Below, one piece after another: positions 8,917 through 17,088 of a stretch of 57,217 nucleotides of DNA. The stretch spans positions 1 through 57,217 of the forward strand of contig NZ_CAMFHZ010000022.1 in the NCBI RefSeq assembly GCF_945952435.1, in the 5' to 3' direction. The notes under the pieces are model-generated. The model had not been told where the DNA came from. It did not search any database and was given only the letters and a program-made list of their open reading frames with translations. This DNA comes from an uncultured Microbacterium sp. (GTDB taxonomy: Bacteria > Actinomycetota > Actinomycetes > Actinomycetales > Microbacteriaceae). The number at the start of each line of letters is the position of its first letter. The first letter of the stretch is position 1. Position numbers and translations under genes: made by a program.

Positions 8917-8932
8917 ACTATAGCGATTTATC
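8917..8932. promoter_or_regulatory. LacI-type operator upstream of the GH5-like gene
   Basis: ACTATAGCGATTTATC matches the operator at 5877-5892 in 11 of 16 positions, keeping ACTA and the central C-GAT core. Read on the minus strand it overlaps a TATAGT -10-like hexamer, so a bound repressor would block this promoter. I see nothing else in the short gap 8947-9095. Confidence 0.55.
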
Positions 8933-9095
8933 TCTTCGCCAACCACCGTCGGCTACGGCGCGTGGGGCGAGGTGAACATGCCGATCGGGGCCGCACGACC
9001 GATCTCCGGAAGAACGCGCTGCTCGACGCCGAGTACGAGCGAGGTGACGCGGATCCGGGGAATCGTTCCTGAGAACGGTGTCGCCCGGCGAGGTG

Positions 9096-9683
9096 TCAGG
9101 CCTTCGCCTTGGCGGCGGCCTTCATCGCCTTCTTGTGCTCGCGGACCTTCGCGAGCGATTCCGGGGAGACGATGTCGGCGACCGAGCGGAAGGATCCGTC
9201 TTCGCCGTAGGGAGCGGACGCCTCGCGCCAGCCGGCGCCGGTGAAGCCGTACTGCTTGCCGAGGAGCGCCAGGAAGATCTTCGCCTTCTGCTCGCCGAAC
9301 CCGGGCAACGACTTCAGGCGACGGAACACCTCGGCGCCGTCCGGCGCGTTCCCCGCGGCGTCGGGACGGGTCCACAGCGCGGCCGCGTCCCCGCCCCAGT
9401 CGTCGACCAGCACGCGGCTGAGGCTCTGCACCCGTGCCGCCATCGACCCGGGATACCGGTGGACGGACGGAGACTCCTTGAAGGCGGCGAGGAACTCGTC
9501 CGGGTCGTAGTGGGCGATCGCGGCGGCGTCGGTCGCCCCCGTGCGCTCCGCGATCTTGAGCGGCCCGGCGAACGCGGTCTCCATCGCGACCTGCTGATCC
9601 AGCAGCATCCCCACGAGCAGCGCGAGAGGGTTGTCCGTCAGGAGCGCGTCCGCGGCGGAGTCGCCGGTGATGTGGAGAGTCAT
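9096..9683 (-). CDS. HhH-GPD-type base excision repair family protein
   Basis: The 195-residue protein matches the actinobacterial HhH-GPD family of uncharacterised DNA-glycosylase-like proteins. The helix-hairpin-helix is visible at residues 121-140 (RRLKSLPGFGEQKAKIFLALL), where a non-specific DNA-backbone contact would form. The N-terminus (PLALLVGMLLDQQVAME) resembles the glycosylase core helix. No clear catalytic Asp after the hairpin and no iron-sulfur cysteines are seen, so base removal is not demonstrated. The C-terminus is Lys/Ala-rich. ATG 9683 follows CACACT by 6 nt on the minus strand, a leaderless-type start. Confidence 0.85.
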   Translation of the reverse strand: MTLHITGDSAADALLTDNPLALLVGMLLDQQVAMETAFAGPLKIAERTGATDAAAIAHYDPDEFLAAFKESPSVHRYPGSMAARVQSLSRVLVDDWGGDAAALWTRPDAAGNAPDGAEVFRRLKSLPGFGEQKAKIFLALLGKQYGFTGAGWREASAPYGEDGSFRSVADIVSPESLAKVREHKKAMKAAAKAKA

Positions 9684-9812
9684 AGGTCCAGTGTGACAGG
9701 CAGTCTCTGCGTCAGAGCGGGTGGGCGGACGACGGAGGGCGTGTCATTGGAACGCTGCGCACGTTTGCTGAAGCCTGCTGCGCCCCTGGTCGGGCTCTGG
9801 GACGATGAACTC

Positions 9813-10250
9813 GTGAGTGACTCACCCGTCGATCCCGCCCTGGTTCCTGAATTGCTGGTCAACGATCTAGCGAGAAGCATCGAATTCTGGTGCGGGCTCT
9901 GTGGATTCCAGATCTCCTACAGGCGTCCCGAAGAGGGTTTTGTCTACATCGCGCGCGGATCCGCTCACCTCATGCTCGAACAGCGGGGCATCGGACGGAA
10001 TTGGATCACTGGGCCGCTGGAACCTCCTCTGGGGCGAGGAATCAACTTCCAGATCGCCATCTCGCACCTGGACCCCGTCATCACCGCTCTGCGCGAGGCG
10101 GACTACCCCCTTTTCATGGAGACCGAATCGACGTGGTACCGCATCGACGAAGATGTGGAAGCGGGCGTACAGCAGTTCCTTGTCACCGATCCCGACGGGT
10201 ATCTCCTTCGATTCCAAGCGTCGATCGGCCGTCGATCGATCGCCCCGTAG
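9813..10250 (+). CDS. VOC / bleomycin-resistance-like protein
   Basis: The 145-residue protein has the two-module beta-alpha-beta-beta-beta fold pattern of the vicinal oxygen chelate family. PELLVNDLARSIEFWCGLCGFQISYRRPEEGFVYIARG forms the first module, and VTDPDGYLLRF closes the second with its conserved terminal acidic/Arg region. Relatives bind bleomycin-type drugs or are metal-dependent lyases and dioxygenases; the EEGFVYIARGSAHLMLEQ arrangement resembles the bleomycin-binding branch. GTG 9813 follows GACGAT by 6 nt. Its codon use is slightly less GC-rich than its neighbours (AAT, TTT, ATA-type codons), a mild hint of later acquisition. Confidence 0.85.
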   Translation: MSDSPVDPALVPELLVNDLARSIEFWCGLCGFQISYRRPEEGFVYIARGSAHLMLEQRGIGRNWITGPLEPPLGRGINFQIAISHLDPVITALREADYPLFMETESTWYRIDEDVEAGVQQFLVTDPDGYLLRFQASIGRRSIAP

Positions 10251-10331
10251 GAGGCCCCGGGGCACCGACGTGCGCCGGGCCCCAGAGCGACGTTCTCATG
10301 TCAGCCGCTCGACCCGAGATACCTCCGCACG

Positions 10332-10341
10332 CGATATGTCG
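10332..10341. repeat. Solo arm of the 79-bp CGATATGTCG element
   Basis: CGATATGTCG stands alone 14 bp before the complete copy at 10355-10433. It lies in the 497-bp gene-free stretch 10251-10747, which is otherwise filled by two complete 79-bp elements and a palindrome; I see no gene there. Confidence 0.55.
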
Positions 10342-10354
10342 AGCGAGCTCCGGG

Positions 10355-10433
10355 CAATATGTCGGGTGACCTCCAGAACGTCGGCCCCGAGACGGGTCCG
10401 GATCCGACAGTCGTGCGGCCGCCCGACATATCG
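10355..10433. repeat. 79-bp palindromic element, copy 1
   Basis: The left arm CAATATGTCGG and the right arm CCGACATATCG are complementary except for one position. Inside are GGATCCG and, exactly 5 nt before the right arm, TCGTGCG (10411-10417). This spacing is identical in the copies at 10527 and 55007. Confidence 0.8.
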
Positions 10434-10526
10434 CGTGGGACCGCGCGTGAGAGATGCTGCGCACACAGTGGAGGCTCACGTGCGATGCGCGACGACGCGG
10501 ATGGGGCCGCCTCACGGAGTGCGTTC

Positions 10527-10605
10527 CGATATGTCGGGTGAGATCAGCGAAAACGGTTCAGAATCCGGATCGGAGCCGATGTTCGTGCGCTGGGCCGACA
10601 TATCG
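10527..10605. repeat. 79-bp palindromic element, copy 2
   Basis: The arms CGATATGTCGG and CCGACATATCG are perfect inverted repeats. TCGTGCG lies at 10583-10589, again exactly 5 nt before the right arm. The interior otherwise differs from copy 1, so the arms and this core are the conserved part. Confidence 0.85.
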
Positions 10606-10609
10606 GGTT

Positions 10610-10635
10610 CCTCCGGGCGTACGTACGCCCGGAGG
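10610..10635. terminator. Perfect 26-bp palindrome downstream of hemA
   Basis: The sequence from CCTCCGGGCG to CGCCCGGAGG is a perfect palindrome centred on GTAC, able to form an 11-bp stem with a 4-nt loop. It lies about 110 bp after the hemA stop on the minus strand and has no T-tract, as is common for actinobacterial terminators. It abuts the 79-bp element, so a repeat-related origin is the alternative. Confidence 0.5.
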
Positions 10636-10747
10636 GCGCTTCCAGGGGCGAGTTGCGCTCCCCCGGGCCCAGCCGGCCACCCGGGCCGAGCCCGTCGCCA
10701 GCCGCTCGAGGGACGCGATGCGCCCGACGCGATGCGCCCGACCCGCC

Positions 10748-12067
10748 TCAGGCCGAGGCGGCGTCGGGGCTCTCGTCGGAGGACACCCGGGCGGGATCCG
10801 CAGGCGCCAGGCCGTAGAGGGCGTCCACGGCTGCGGTGAACTCGGCTCCGCGACCCTGCGCGGCGAGGTCGTGGGCCCGGCTCGTCGGGGTGTGCAGCAG
10901 CACGCCCGCGAGGTGGCGCAGCGCCTGCTCGACGCGTCCGTCGTCGTCCCCGCGGCGGCGGGCGCGATCGATCTCGGAATCGAGCAGATCGAAGATATGG
11001 GCGCGCAGGGCGACCACCGAGGGCGTCACGCTCTCGCGCGCTCCCATCTCGTGGAACGTCGCCGCGGCCTCGCGCACGATCGTGCGGGCGGCGTCTGTCG
11101 CCTGCAGCTCCTCGAGCGGGGCGTGCAGGCGGATCGTCTCCAGATCGAGCAGGCTCACGCCCTCGAGCTCGGCGACGTCGGGGGAGACGTTGCGCGGCAT
11201 GCCGAGGTCGACGATGAGCTGAGCGGCGGATCCGTGACCGGGGACCGGACACCCTGACGTCGATTCCACGAGGGCGAGGGAGGGACCGCGTCCGGTGCGG
11301 AGGATCGCGGCGTCGAGCACATCCTCGGCGCTGGTGCAGGTGATCACGATCGAAGCGTGGGCGGCGGCACGGGCGTATTCGGCGGCGGGCAGCGCGCGGA
11401 TCCCGTGCTTGGCGGCGAACGCCGCCCCGCGACCGGACGGGGAGTGCACGCTGATGTCCTGGGCGCCGCGTTCGCGGAGCGTGGCCAGCGTGACGGCCGC
11501 ATACGATCCGGTGCCGACGAGCAGGACCCGCGCGGCGGACCAGTCCGCGACGCGGCTGTCGGCGAGTTCGAGCGCGAGCCGCACGAGCGACCGGCCGGCG
11601 CGACCCAGGGCCGTGTCGTTCTTGACCTTGCGCTGGGTCTCGCTGGCGCGCTGGAACAGGCGCTCGAGCTCGGGCGAGGTGGTGCCGTGCCGGCGGGCCG
11701 AGCTGAGCGCGCGGCGCACCTGGCCGGCGATCTCGCCCTCTCCGGAGACGACGGACTCGAGCCCGGAGGCGACCGCGAAGAGGTGCTCGACCACGCGGGG
11801 ACCGCGATGGACGGTCGAGGCGCCTTCCAGGTCGGGGGTGGGAATGCCGCTGCGCGCGGACACCGCGCCGAGGACCCGGGCGACGGCGTCGTCGGACGCA
11901 TCGTCGTCGACGTCGACGTACGCCTCGAAGCGGTTGCAGGTGGCGAGGACCACCGCGCCTCGGGAGGCGTCGGACAGCGATCCGGCGAGGTCTTCCGGGG
12001 TGCGGCTGAGTCGCTCGAGGAGATCGAAGGGGGCCGTCTTGTGATTGGCCGTGACGCAGAGCAGCAC
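10748..12067 (-). CDS. hemA: Glutamyl-tRNA reductase
   Basis: HemA reduces glutamyl-tRNA to glutamate-1-semialdehyde with NADPH, the first committed step of C5-pathway heme synthesis in the cytosol. The 439-residue protein has the catalytic Cys44 in [10 protein letters not shown] and the N-terminal [17 protein letters not shown] region. A Rossmann segment follows ([21 protein letters not shown]), then the C-terminal helical dimerisation domain. The GTG start at 12067 follows TAAACT (complement of 12074-12079) by 6 nt, predicting a leaderless mRNA. It is divergent from hemE, so the heme cluster fires in both directions from a 364-bp gap. The next enzyme in the pathway, HemL, is encoded at the far end of the block. 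Confidence 0.95.
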   Translation of the reverse strand: MLLCVTANHKTAPFDLLERLSRTPEDLAGSLSDASRGAVVLATCNRFEAYVDVDDDASDDAVARVLGAVSARSGIPTPDLEGASTVHRGPRVVEHLFAVASGLESVVSGEGEIAGQVRRALSSARRHGTTSPELERLFQRASETQRKVKNDTALGRAGRSLVRLALELADSRVADWSAARVLLVGTGSYAAVTLATLRERGAQDISVHSPSGRGAAFAAKHGIRALPAAEYARAAAHASIVITCTSAEDVLDAAILRTGRGPSLALVESTSGCPVPGHGSAAQLIVDLGMPRNVSPDVAELEGVSLLDLETIRLHAPLEELQATDAARTIVREAAATFHEMGARESVTPSVVALRAHIFDLLDSEIDRARRRGDDDGRVEQALRHLAGVLLHTPTSRAHDLAAQGRGAEFTAAVDALYGLAPADPARVSSDESPDAASA

Positions 12068-12133
12068 CCTGAGAGTTTACGCGCCGTCCGCTTTGCGGAT
12101 CCTGGACGCGGCCCGTCCGGCCGGATCGGGCAT

Positions 12134-12275
12134 GGATCCGGCGCTGCCTCCCGGCCGGATCTGTGCGGCTTTCCGGCGGGATCCAGCGCTGCATCCCGGC
12201 TGGAGCTGTGCGGTCTCCCGGCGGGATCGGGTGCGGTGTCGCGTCCCGATCCGACACTGCCTCCCGGCCGGATCC
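12134..12275. repeat. 45-bp tandem repeats in the hemA/hemE divergent gap
   Basis: GGATCC/GGATCG landmarks recur at 12134, 12179, 12224 and 12270, a period of 45-46 bp. CTGCMTCCCGGC-type segments recur between them. The units are imperfect. They occupy most of the 364-bp gene-free region 12068-12431 between two promoters; I see no gene or clear operator in it. Confidence 0.6.
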
Positions 12276-12431
12276 GGAAGGGATCGGGCCTCGGATCCGT
12301 ACCCGCGGAGGATCCGGACGCCCCGCCGGGGACAGCGCGCGTGGCGCCAGGAACGGGCATCGCGCCGCGGGATCGCGCCGAGAGGACAGCCCCGCAGGCG
12401 GCTCAGAGCACGGGCGGGGGAGAATGGGGCC

Positions 12432-13487
12432 ATGCCCTTGAACGACGCACCGCTGCTGCGCGCCCTCGCCGGAGATCGCCCCGACCGCACCCCCGTCTGG
12501 TTCATGCGCCAGGCGGGCCGCTCGCTCCCTGAATACCGCGAGCTGCGCGTCGGCACGCGCATGCTCGACGCGTGCCTGACTCCCGCGCTCGCCGCGGAGA
12601 TCACGCTGCAGCCGGTGCGTCGGCACCACGTCGATGCGGCGATCTTCTTCAGCGACATCGTCGTGCCGCTGCGCCTGGCCGGGGTCGAGGTGCACATCGA
12701 GCCCGGTCGCGGACCGGTCTTCGCGGATCCGGTGCGCACGTCCGCCGACGTCGACCGGATCACGGCGATCGACCCCGCCGACCTCGACACCGCCCCGATC
12801 GCCGAGGCGGTCCGGCTCGTCGTCGCCGAGCTCGGGGAGACCACGCCCCTCATCGGCTTCGCCGGTGCGCCGTTCACGCTCGCCGCCTACCTCGTGGAGG
12901 GCGGGCCTTCCAAGGAGCACCTGCGGGCCCGGGGCATGATGCACACGGATCCCCAGGCCTGGCACCGCCTCGCGGGCTGGCTCGCCCGCGTCTCACGGGT
13001 CTTCCTCGACGCGCAGCGCGAGGCGGGCGCGCGCGCGGTGCAGCTCTTCGACTCCTGGGCCGGATCCCTGAGTCCCTTCGACTACCGCTCCTTCGTCGCC
13101 CCGCACTCGGCGGAGGCGGTCGACGCGATCGCCGCCCCCATCATCCACTTCGGCGTCGGGACGGGACCCTTCCTCGGCGACATGCGCCTCGACGGCCGGG
13201 CCGACGCCGTGGGCGTGGACTGGCGCCTGCCGCTCGACGAGGCGGCCGCGGTGCTCGGCGGCGACGTCACCGTGCAGGGCAACATCGACCCTGCGCTCCT
13301 CACCGCTCCGTGGCCCGTGCTGGAGGCGCACGTGCGCGACGTCCTGCGGCGCGGCACGGCGGCCCGCGCGCACATCCTCAACCTCGGCCACGGCGTCCCG
13401 CCGGAGACCGACCCGGCCGTCCTCACCCGCATCGTCGAGCTCGTGCGCACGGTCGACGCCGAACGTCTCGTCGGGGCGGGCCGGTGA
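12432..13487 (+). CDS. hemE: Uroporphyrinogen decarboxylase
   Basis: HemE removes the four acetate carboxyls of uroporphyrinogen III to give coproporphyrinogen III. The 351-residue protein is of normal length. It has the N-terminal signature [19 protein letters not shown] (residues 21-39), the [16 protein letters not shown] active-site segment with its essential Asp, and the [17 protein letters not shown] and [15 protein letters not shown] blocks. The chosen ATG 12432 follows GAGAAT (12420-12425) by 6 nt, a leaderless-type context; upstream in-frame sequence is repeat. Its TGA overlaps the GTG of the next gene by 4 bp, so hemE and cgoX are translationally coupled. Confidence 0.96.
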   Translation: MPLNDAPLLRALAGDRPDRTPVWFMRQAGRSLPEYRELRVGTRMLDACLTPALAAEITLQPVRRHHVDAAIFFSDIVVPLRLAGVEVHIEPGRGPVFADPVRTSADVDRITAIDPADLDTAPIAEAVRLVVAELGETTPLIGFAGAPFTLAAYLVEGGPSKEHLRARGMMHTDPQAWHRLAGWLARVSRVFLDAQREAGARAVQLFDSWAGSLSPFDYRSFVAPHSAEAVDAIAAPIIHFGVGTGPFLGDMRLDGRADAVGVDWRLPLDEAAAVLGGDVTVQGNIDPALLTAPWPVLEAHVRDVLRRGTAARAHILNLGHGVPPETDPAVLTRIVELVRTVDAERLVGAGR

Positions 13488-15052
13488 CCGACGAGGCCGG
13501 TCGGCCCGGTCCGGACGGGACCGCCCCTCCTGCGCCGGAGCTCGCGGAGAAGGCCGCGCGCCTGCGCGTCGCGGTGATCGGCGGCGGGGTCGCGGGACTC
13601 GTGGCCGCGGAGGCGATCGCGGCCATCGGCGCGCGGGTCACGGTGTTCGAGGCCCAGCCGGAGCCGGGGGGAGCGGTGCGTCGCGGCGAGGCGGACGGTC
13701 TCTCCTTCGACGCCGGGGCGGAGAGCTTCGCGGTGCGCGGAGGTCATGTGCGCGCCCTCATTGACGAGCTCGGCCTGGCCGACCGCGTGGTCTCGCCCGA
13801 TCCGGGCGGCGCCTGGGTCGCGGGGATCCCGTCCGGGGCGGCGCCGCTGCCGAAGGGCGGCCTTCTCGGCATCCCGGCCAACCCCTTCGCCGAGGACGTG
13901 CGCCGGGTGATCGGCTGGCGCGGCACGTGGCGCGCGTGGCTGGACCGGCTGCGCCCGCCGCTCACGATCGGCCACGACCGCAGCCTCGGCCATCTCGTGC
14001 GCACGCGCATGGGGGCGAGGGTCCTGGAGCGGCTTGTCGCGCCCGTGAGCACGGGCGTGTACTCCGCGCACCCCGACGACATCGACGTCGACGCGGCGGC
14101 CCCGACACTCAACGCGGCGCTCACCCGCGCCGGATCGCTGTCGGGCGCGGTCACCGAGATCGTCGGCACCGCGGCGCGCACCCCCGGTACCGCCGTGCAG
14201 GGCCTCGACGGAGGCATGTCGGGCCTCGTCGATGCGCTCGTCTCGCGGATCGCGCTGCTCGGATCCGAGGTGCGCACGTCGAGCCCGATCGAGCGTCTGG
14301 AACGCGCGGACGGCGGCTGGGTCGTGCATCCGGCGTCCGGGGAGGGTGCGGTCGCCGACGATCGTGACGCCGATCTCCCCGCGCTACTCCCCGTGCGTCC
14401 TGAGGCCGCTGCCCCGTCGCAGACGGCGCACGCCACGGCCGCGGAGGCGCCCTTCGACGCCGTGCTCGTCGCGACCGACGAGCCCACGGCACGGCGCCTG
14501 CTCGCTCCGCACGTGCCCGGTCTGGACGACGTCGCAGCGGGGTCGTCTCCCCGCATCGAGATCGTCACCCTCGTGCTCGACGCGCCGGTGCTCGATACCG
14601 CGCCCCGGGGGTCGGGCGTGCTCACCGTCCCGGGTTCGCACACCGCCAAGGCGCTCACCCACAGCACCGCGAAGTGGCGGTGGCTGCGCGAAGCCGCAGG
14701 GTCGCGCCACGTCGTGCGGGTGTCGTTCGGATCCCAGGACGAGGAGCCGGCGACCGCCGCCCTGGACGACGCCGCTGCCGCGGCTCTCGCTCTCGCCGAA
14801 GCCGGCGCCCTGCTCGGCGTGGAGCTGACCGCGGATCAGCTGCGCGGCAGCGATCGTGCGCGGTATGTGCAGGCGCAGCCGTCCTCGGTGCTCGGCGCCG
14901 TGGAACGGCGCGATGCGGCGACGGCGGCGATCCGTGCCGTCGACGGGGTCGCGGCGACGGGTGCCTGGCTCAGCGGCACCGGTCTCGCGCAGGTCGTCCC
15001 GCACGCGAAGGCCGAGGCGGAGCGGCTCCGGCACGCCCTGCTCTGGGGCTGA
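13484..15052 (+). CDS. cgoX: Coproporphyrinogen III / protoporphyrinogen oxidase, FAD-dependent
   Basis: The 522-residue flavoprotein has an ADP-binding Rossmann motif after a 28-residue Pro/Ala-rich N-terminus ([21 protein letters not shown]). A C-terminal FAD-contacting segment ([25 protein letters not shown]) closes it. This is the HemY/HemG-type oxidase. In actinobacteria with HemQ it oxidises coproporphyrinogen III to coproporphyrin III, and the hemQ gene just downstream supports that role. The GTG start (13484) overlaps the hemE stop as GTGA. Residues about 290-325 are a poorly conserved Asp/Pro/Ala-rich loop. A role as protoporphyrinogen oxidase is the older annotation of the same family. 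Confidence 0.92.
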   Translation: MTDEAGRPGPDGTAPPAPELAEKAARLRVAVIGGGVAGLVAAEAIAAIGARVTVFEAQPEPGGAVRRGEADGLSFDAGAESFAVRGGHVRALIDELGLADRVVSPDPGGAWVAGIPSGAAPLPKGGLLGIPANPFAEDVRRVIGWRGTWRAWLDRLRPPLTIGHDRSLGHLVRTRMGARVLERLVAPVSTGVYSAHPDDIDVDAAAPTLNAALTRAGSLSGAVTEIVGTAARTPGTAVQGLDGGMSGLVDALVSRIALLGSEVRTSSPIERLERADGGWVVHPASGEGAVADDRDADLPALLPVRPEAAAPSQTAHATAAEAPFDAVLVATDEPTARRLLAPHVPGLDDVAAGSSPRIEIVTLVLDAPVLDTAPRGSGVLTVPGSHTAKALTHSTAKWRWLREAAGSRHVVRVSFGSQDEEPATAALDDAAAAALALAEAGALLGVELTADQLRGSDRARYVQAQPSSVLGAVERRDAATAAIRAVDGVAATGAWLSGTGLAQVVPHAKAEAERLRHALLWG

Positions 15053-15193
15053 CCGGCTCCCCTGGCACCCGGCACGGGGCGCACAGCGAACCGTGTCCCG
15101 CGCCCGAAGTCAAGCCCCGCCCGCCGATAGATGCCGACAACGGCATACGGCGATAGGCTGGGCATCCGCATGGTCGAGCAGTGAGGAGACCCC

Positions 15194-15652
15194 ATGAAGG
15201 GGAAGATCGGACTCGTCGTCGGACTCGGCGTGGGATACGTCCTGGGAACGCGCGCCGGCCGCGAGCGCTACGAGCAGATCAAGAAGCAGTGGTTGAAGGT
15301 CTGGCACCTGGATCCGGTGCAGACGCAGGTCACCCGCGTGCAGGAGTTCGCGAAGGCCCAGGCCGCGGCGGTGCCGCAGGCCCTGTGGAACGCGGGCGTG
15401 AAGGTCGTGAAGGCCGCTACGGCCGATGGATCGGCGCAGGAGCGCGTCGACGCCGCCGTGGCTGCGGGACGCACCTCGGCGCATGACGTGGCGGAGACGG
15501 TCAAGGACGCGACGGAGGAGGCCGAGAAGGCCGCCGCCGAGAAGCGCGCCGCCGAGAAGGCCGCCGCCGAGGTCGCCGCCCCCGCGAAGAAGGCGGCCAA
15601 GCCGTCCTCCTCGAAGAACGCGGCGAAGCCCGCCTCGCGCAACGGCTCCTGA
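15194..15652 (+). CDS. YtxH-like single-span protein with Lys/Ala-rich tail
   Basis: The 152-residue protein starts with a short glycine-rich hydrophobic segment (KIGLVVGLGVGYVLGTRAGRERYEQI), as in YtxH-type proteins. An amphipathic stretch and a long Ala/Lys/Glu coiled-coil-like tail (residues about 95-150) follow. This suggests a small membrane-anchored protein with a cytoplasmic tail; its role is unknown. A GTGAGGAG site precedes the ATG. It is the first of three small genes placed between cgoX and hemQ, and its stop is 1 bp before the next start, so they form a unit. A link to heme enzyme anchoring is only a guess from position. Confidence 0.78.
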   Translation: MKGKIGLVVGLGVGYVLGTRAGRERYEQIKKQWLKVWHLDPVQTQVTRVQEFAKAQAAAVPQALWNAGVKVVKAATADGSAQERVDAAVAAGRTSAHDVAETVKDATEEAEKAAAEKRAAEKAAAEVAAPAKKAAKPSSSKNAAKPASRNGS

Positions 15653-15653
15653 C

Positions 15654-16058
15654 ATGGCCAAGGACTACCGGGATCGCGCCGACGACAGCCTGCTGACGCT
15701 GCTCGGCGACCTCCCCGACCTCGTCAGCAACCTCGTCAAGGCCGAGATCGACTCGGCCAAGGCCTGGGTGTCCCGCACCGCGAAGGACGCGGGGATCGGC
15801 AGCGTCTGGTTCCTCGTGGCCCTCTTCTTCCTGTTCTGGACCGTGCCGGTCATCCTGGTGTTCTCGATCGCCGGCCTCTCCTCGTGGTTCCCCGTGTGGC
15901 TCTCCGCGATCATCACGTTCGGGATCCTGCTGCTCGCCGTGGTGGTCTTCGCGCTCCTCGGCCTGCTGAAGTTCCGCAAGGTGCTGCGCCGGGAGAATCC
16001 TGCTCAGGCCGTCGCCACCGACGTCCGCATCGTGAAGGAGGCCGGCAATGGCCGTTGA
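15654..16058 (+). CDS. Phage-holin-family (Holin-X type) membrane protein
   Basis: The 134-residue protein resembles the putative actinobacterial Holin-X, superfamily III family. An amphipathic N-terminus (SLLTLLGDLPDLVSNLVKAEIDSAKAWV) precedes two transmembrane helices at about residues 45-70 and 76-105, and a basic C-terminal tail follows. Despite the family name these proteins are chromosomal and not tied to phage. No prophage genes lie nearby. It starts 1 bp after the YtxH-like gene and overlaps the next gene by 11 bp, so the three are co-translated. Function is unknown. Confidence 0.82.
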   Translation: MAKDYRDRADDSLLTLLGDLPDLVSNLVKAEIDSAKAWVSRTAKDAGIGSVWFLVALFFLFWTVPVILVFSIAGLSSWFPVWLSAIITFGILLLAVVVFALLGLLKFRKVLRRENPAQAVATDVRIVKEAGNGR

Positions 16059-16308
16059 CGCCCACCTGCCCCGCACGGCCGTGCCGAACGGCCTCACCGA
16101 TCCCGTCGCGTCGGCGCGGGCGGAGTTGAAGGCGGCGCTGCTCGCGATCGAGGAGAAGGGCAACGTCCCCCGGCAGCTGCAGAAGGCCGGGGTGAAGGCG
16201 CGCGCGTTCGCGCAGCGCAATCCGGTCGGTGCGGGCGCGGCCGTGCTCGGTGTCGCCGCGGCGGTCGGCGGGATCGTCTGGGCCGTCGCCCGCAGCATCG
16301 CGCGCTGA
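16048..16308 (+). CDS. Small membrane-anchored protein of unknown function
   Basis: I do not recognise this 86-residue protein with certainty. An amphipathic helix (SARAELKAALLAIEEKGNVPRQLQKAG) is followed by one C-terminal transmembrane segment (GAGAAVLGVAAAVGGIVWAVARS). This layout is seen in DUF3618-type proteins that accompany Holin-X genes. It overlaps the holin-like gene by 11 bp in another frame, with an AAGGAGGCC-like ribosome site inside the upstream gene. It closes the three-gene membrane cassette before hemQ. Confidence 0.72.
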   Translation: MAVDAHLPRTAVPNGLTDPVASARAELKAALLAIEEKGNVPRQLQKAGVKARAFAQRNPVGAGAAVLGVAAAVGGIVWAVARSIAR

Positions 16309-16383
16309 TCCGCCCCGCCTCAGCGGTCCCGGCGGAGCGGACCGTGGTCACGGTTCACAGCGGGAGGGGGCAGACTGGGAAGC

Positions 16384-17088
16384 ATGGCCGAAGCTGCTGA
16401 CTCGCCCGTGTCCGCCCCCGACGACGTCGGATCGCCCCAGGGTTTCACCCTCTGGGCCGTGTGGCGTCGGGACCCCTCCGCACCGGTGACCGAGACCGAT
16501 GCGACGGAGCTCGAGGACATCGTCGGGCTCGTCGAACGCGGAGGCATCTCGGTCCGCGGCTTCTACGACGTGTCGGGGCTCAAGGCCGACGCCGACCTGA
16601 TGGTGTGGCTGCACGGACCCGACGCCGAGGAACTGCAGAAGGCGCTGCGCCGGCTGCGCCGCACCGAGCTGCTGCGCTCCCTCGTCCCGGTCTGGAACGT
16701 GCTGGGCGTGCATCGGGATGCCGAGTTCAACCGCGCCCACGTGCCCGGGTTCCTCAGGGGCGTCGAGCCGAAGGACTGGCTCTGCCTGTACCCGTTCGTG
16801 CGGACGCCGGAGTGGTACCTCATCGAGGAGGCCGAGCGCCGGCGCATGCTCGCGGAGCACGGCCGTCGCGGCGCCGCCTTCCGCGGCGTCATCGCGAACA
16901 CCGTCGCGTCGTTCGCGCTCGGCGACTACGAGTGGCTGCTCCCTCTCGAGGCGGACGACCTGACGGAGCTCGTCGACCTCATGCGCGACCTGCGCTACAC
17001 CGACGCCCGCCGCTTCGTGAAGGAGGAGGTGCCGTTCTACACCGGCCGGCGGCTCCGCCTCGACGAGATCCCCGAGGTCCTGCAGTGA
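16384..17088 (+). CDS. hemQ: Coproheme decarboxylase HemQ (ChdC)
   Basis: HemQ uses peroxide to decarboxylate coproheme to protoheme, the last step of the Gram-positive heme route. The 234-residue protein belongs to the chlorite-dismutase-like family. It shows the N-terminal FTLWAVWRRD strand, the GFYDVSGLKADADLMVWLHG ferredoxin-like repeat and the active-site segment CLYPFVRTPEWYL with the catalytic tyrosine. A downstream helix carries the candidate proximal heme histidine in LAEHG. ATG 16384 follows CAGACT by 7 nt, so hemQ may have its own leaderless promoter. Its TGA overlaps the hemC GTG. No ferrochelatase gene precedes or follows it here. Confidence 0.94.
   Translation: MAEAADSPVSAPDDVGSPQGFTLWAVWRRDPSAPVTETDATELEDIVGLVERGGISVRGFYDVSGLKADADLMVWLHGPDAEELQKALRRLRRTELLRSLVPVWNVLGVHRDAEFNRAHVPGFLRGVEPKDWLCLYPFVRTPEWYLIEEAERRRMLAEHGRRGAAFRGVIANTVASFALGDYEWLLPLEADDLTELVDLMRDLRYTDARRFVKEEVPFYTGRRLRLDEIPEVLQ

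Noticed and set aside
10251..10747. A tRNA or small RNA gene hidden in the repeat-rich gap
   Set aside because: No cloverleaf, CCA end or anticodon stem could be traced. The structure is explained by two 79-bp palindromic elements and a simple palindrome.
10512..12965. Long minus-strand frame covering hemA and part of hemE
   Set aside because: hemA is encoded in another frame on the same strand with full family motifs, and the longer frame is low-complexity Arg/Pro-rich.
15654..16058. Prophage remnant suggested by the holin-family protein
   Set aside because: No endolysin, integrase, portal or other phage gene is nearby. The Holin-X family is chromosomal and sits in a conserved-looking small-gene cassette.
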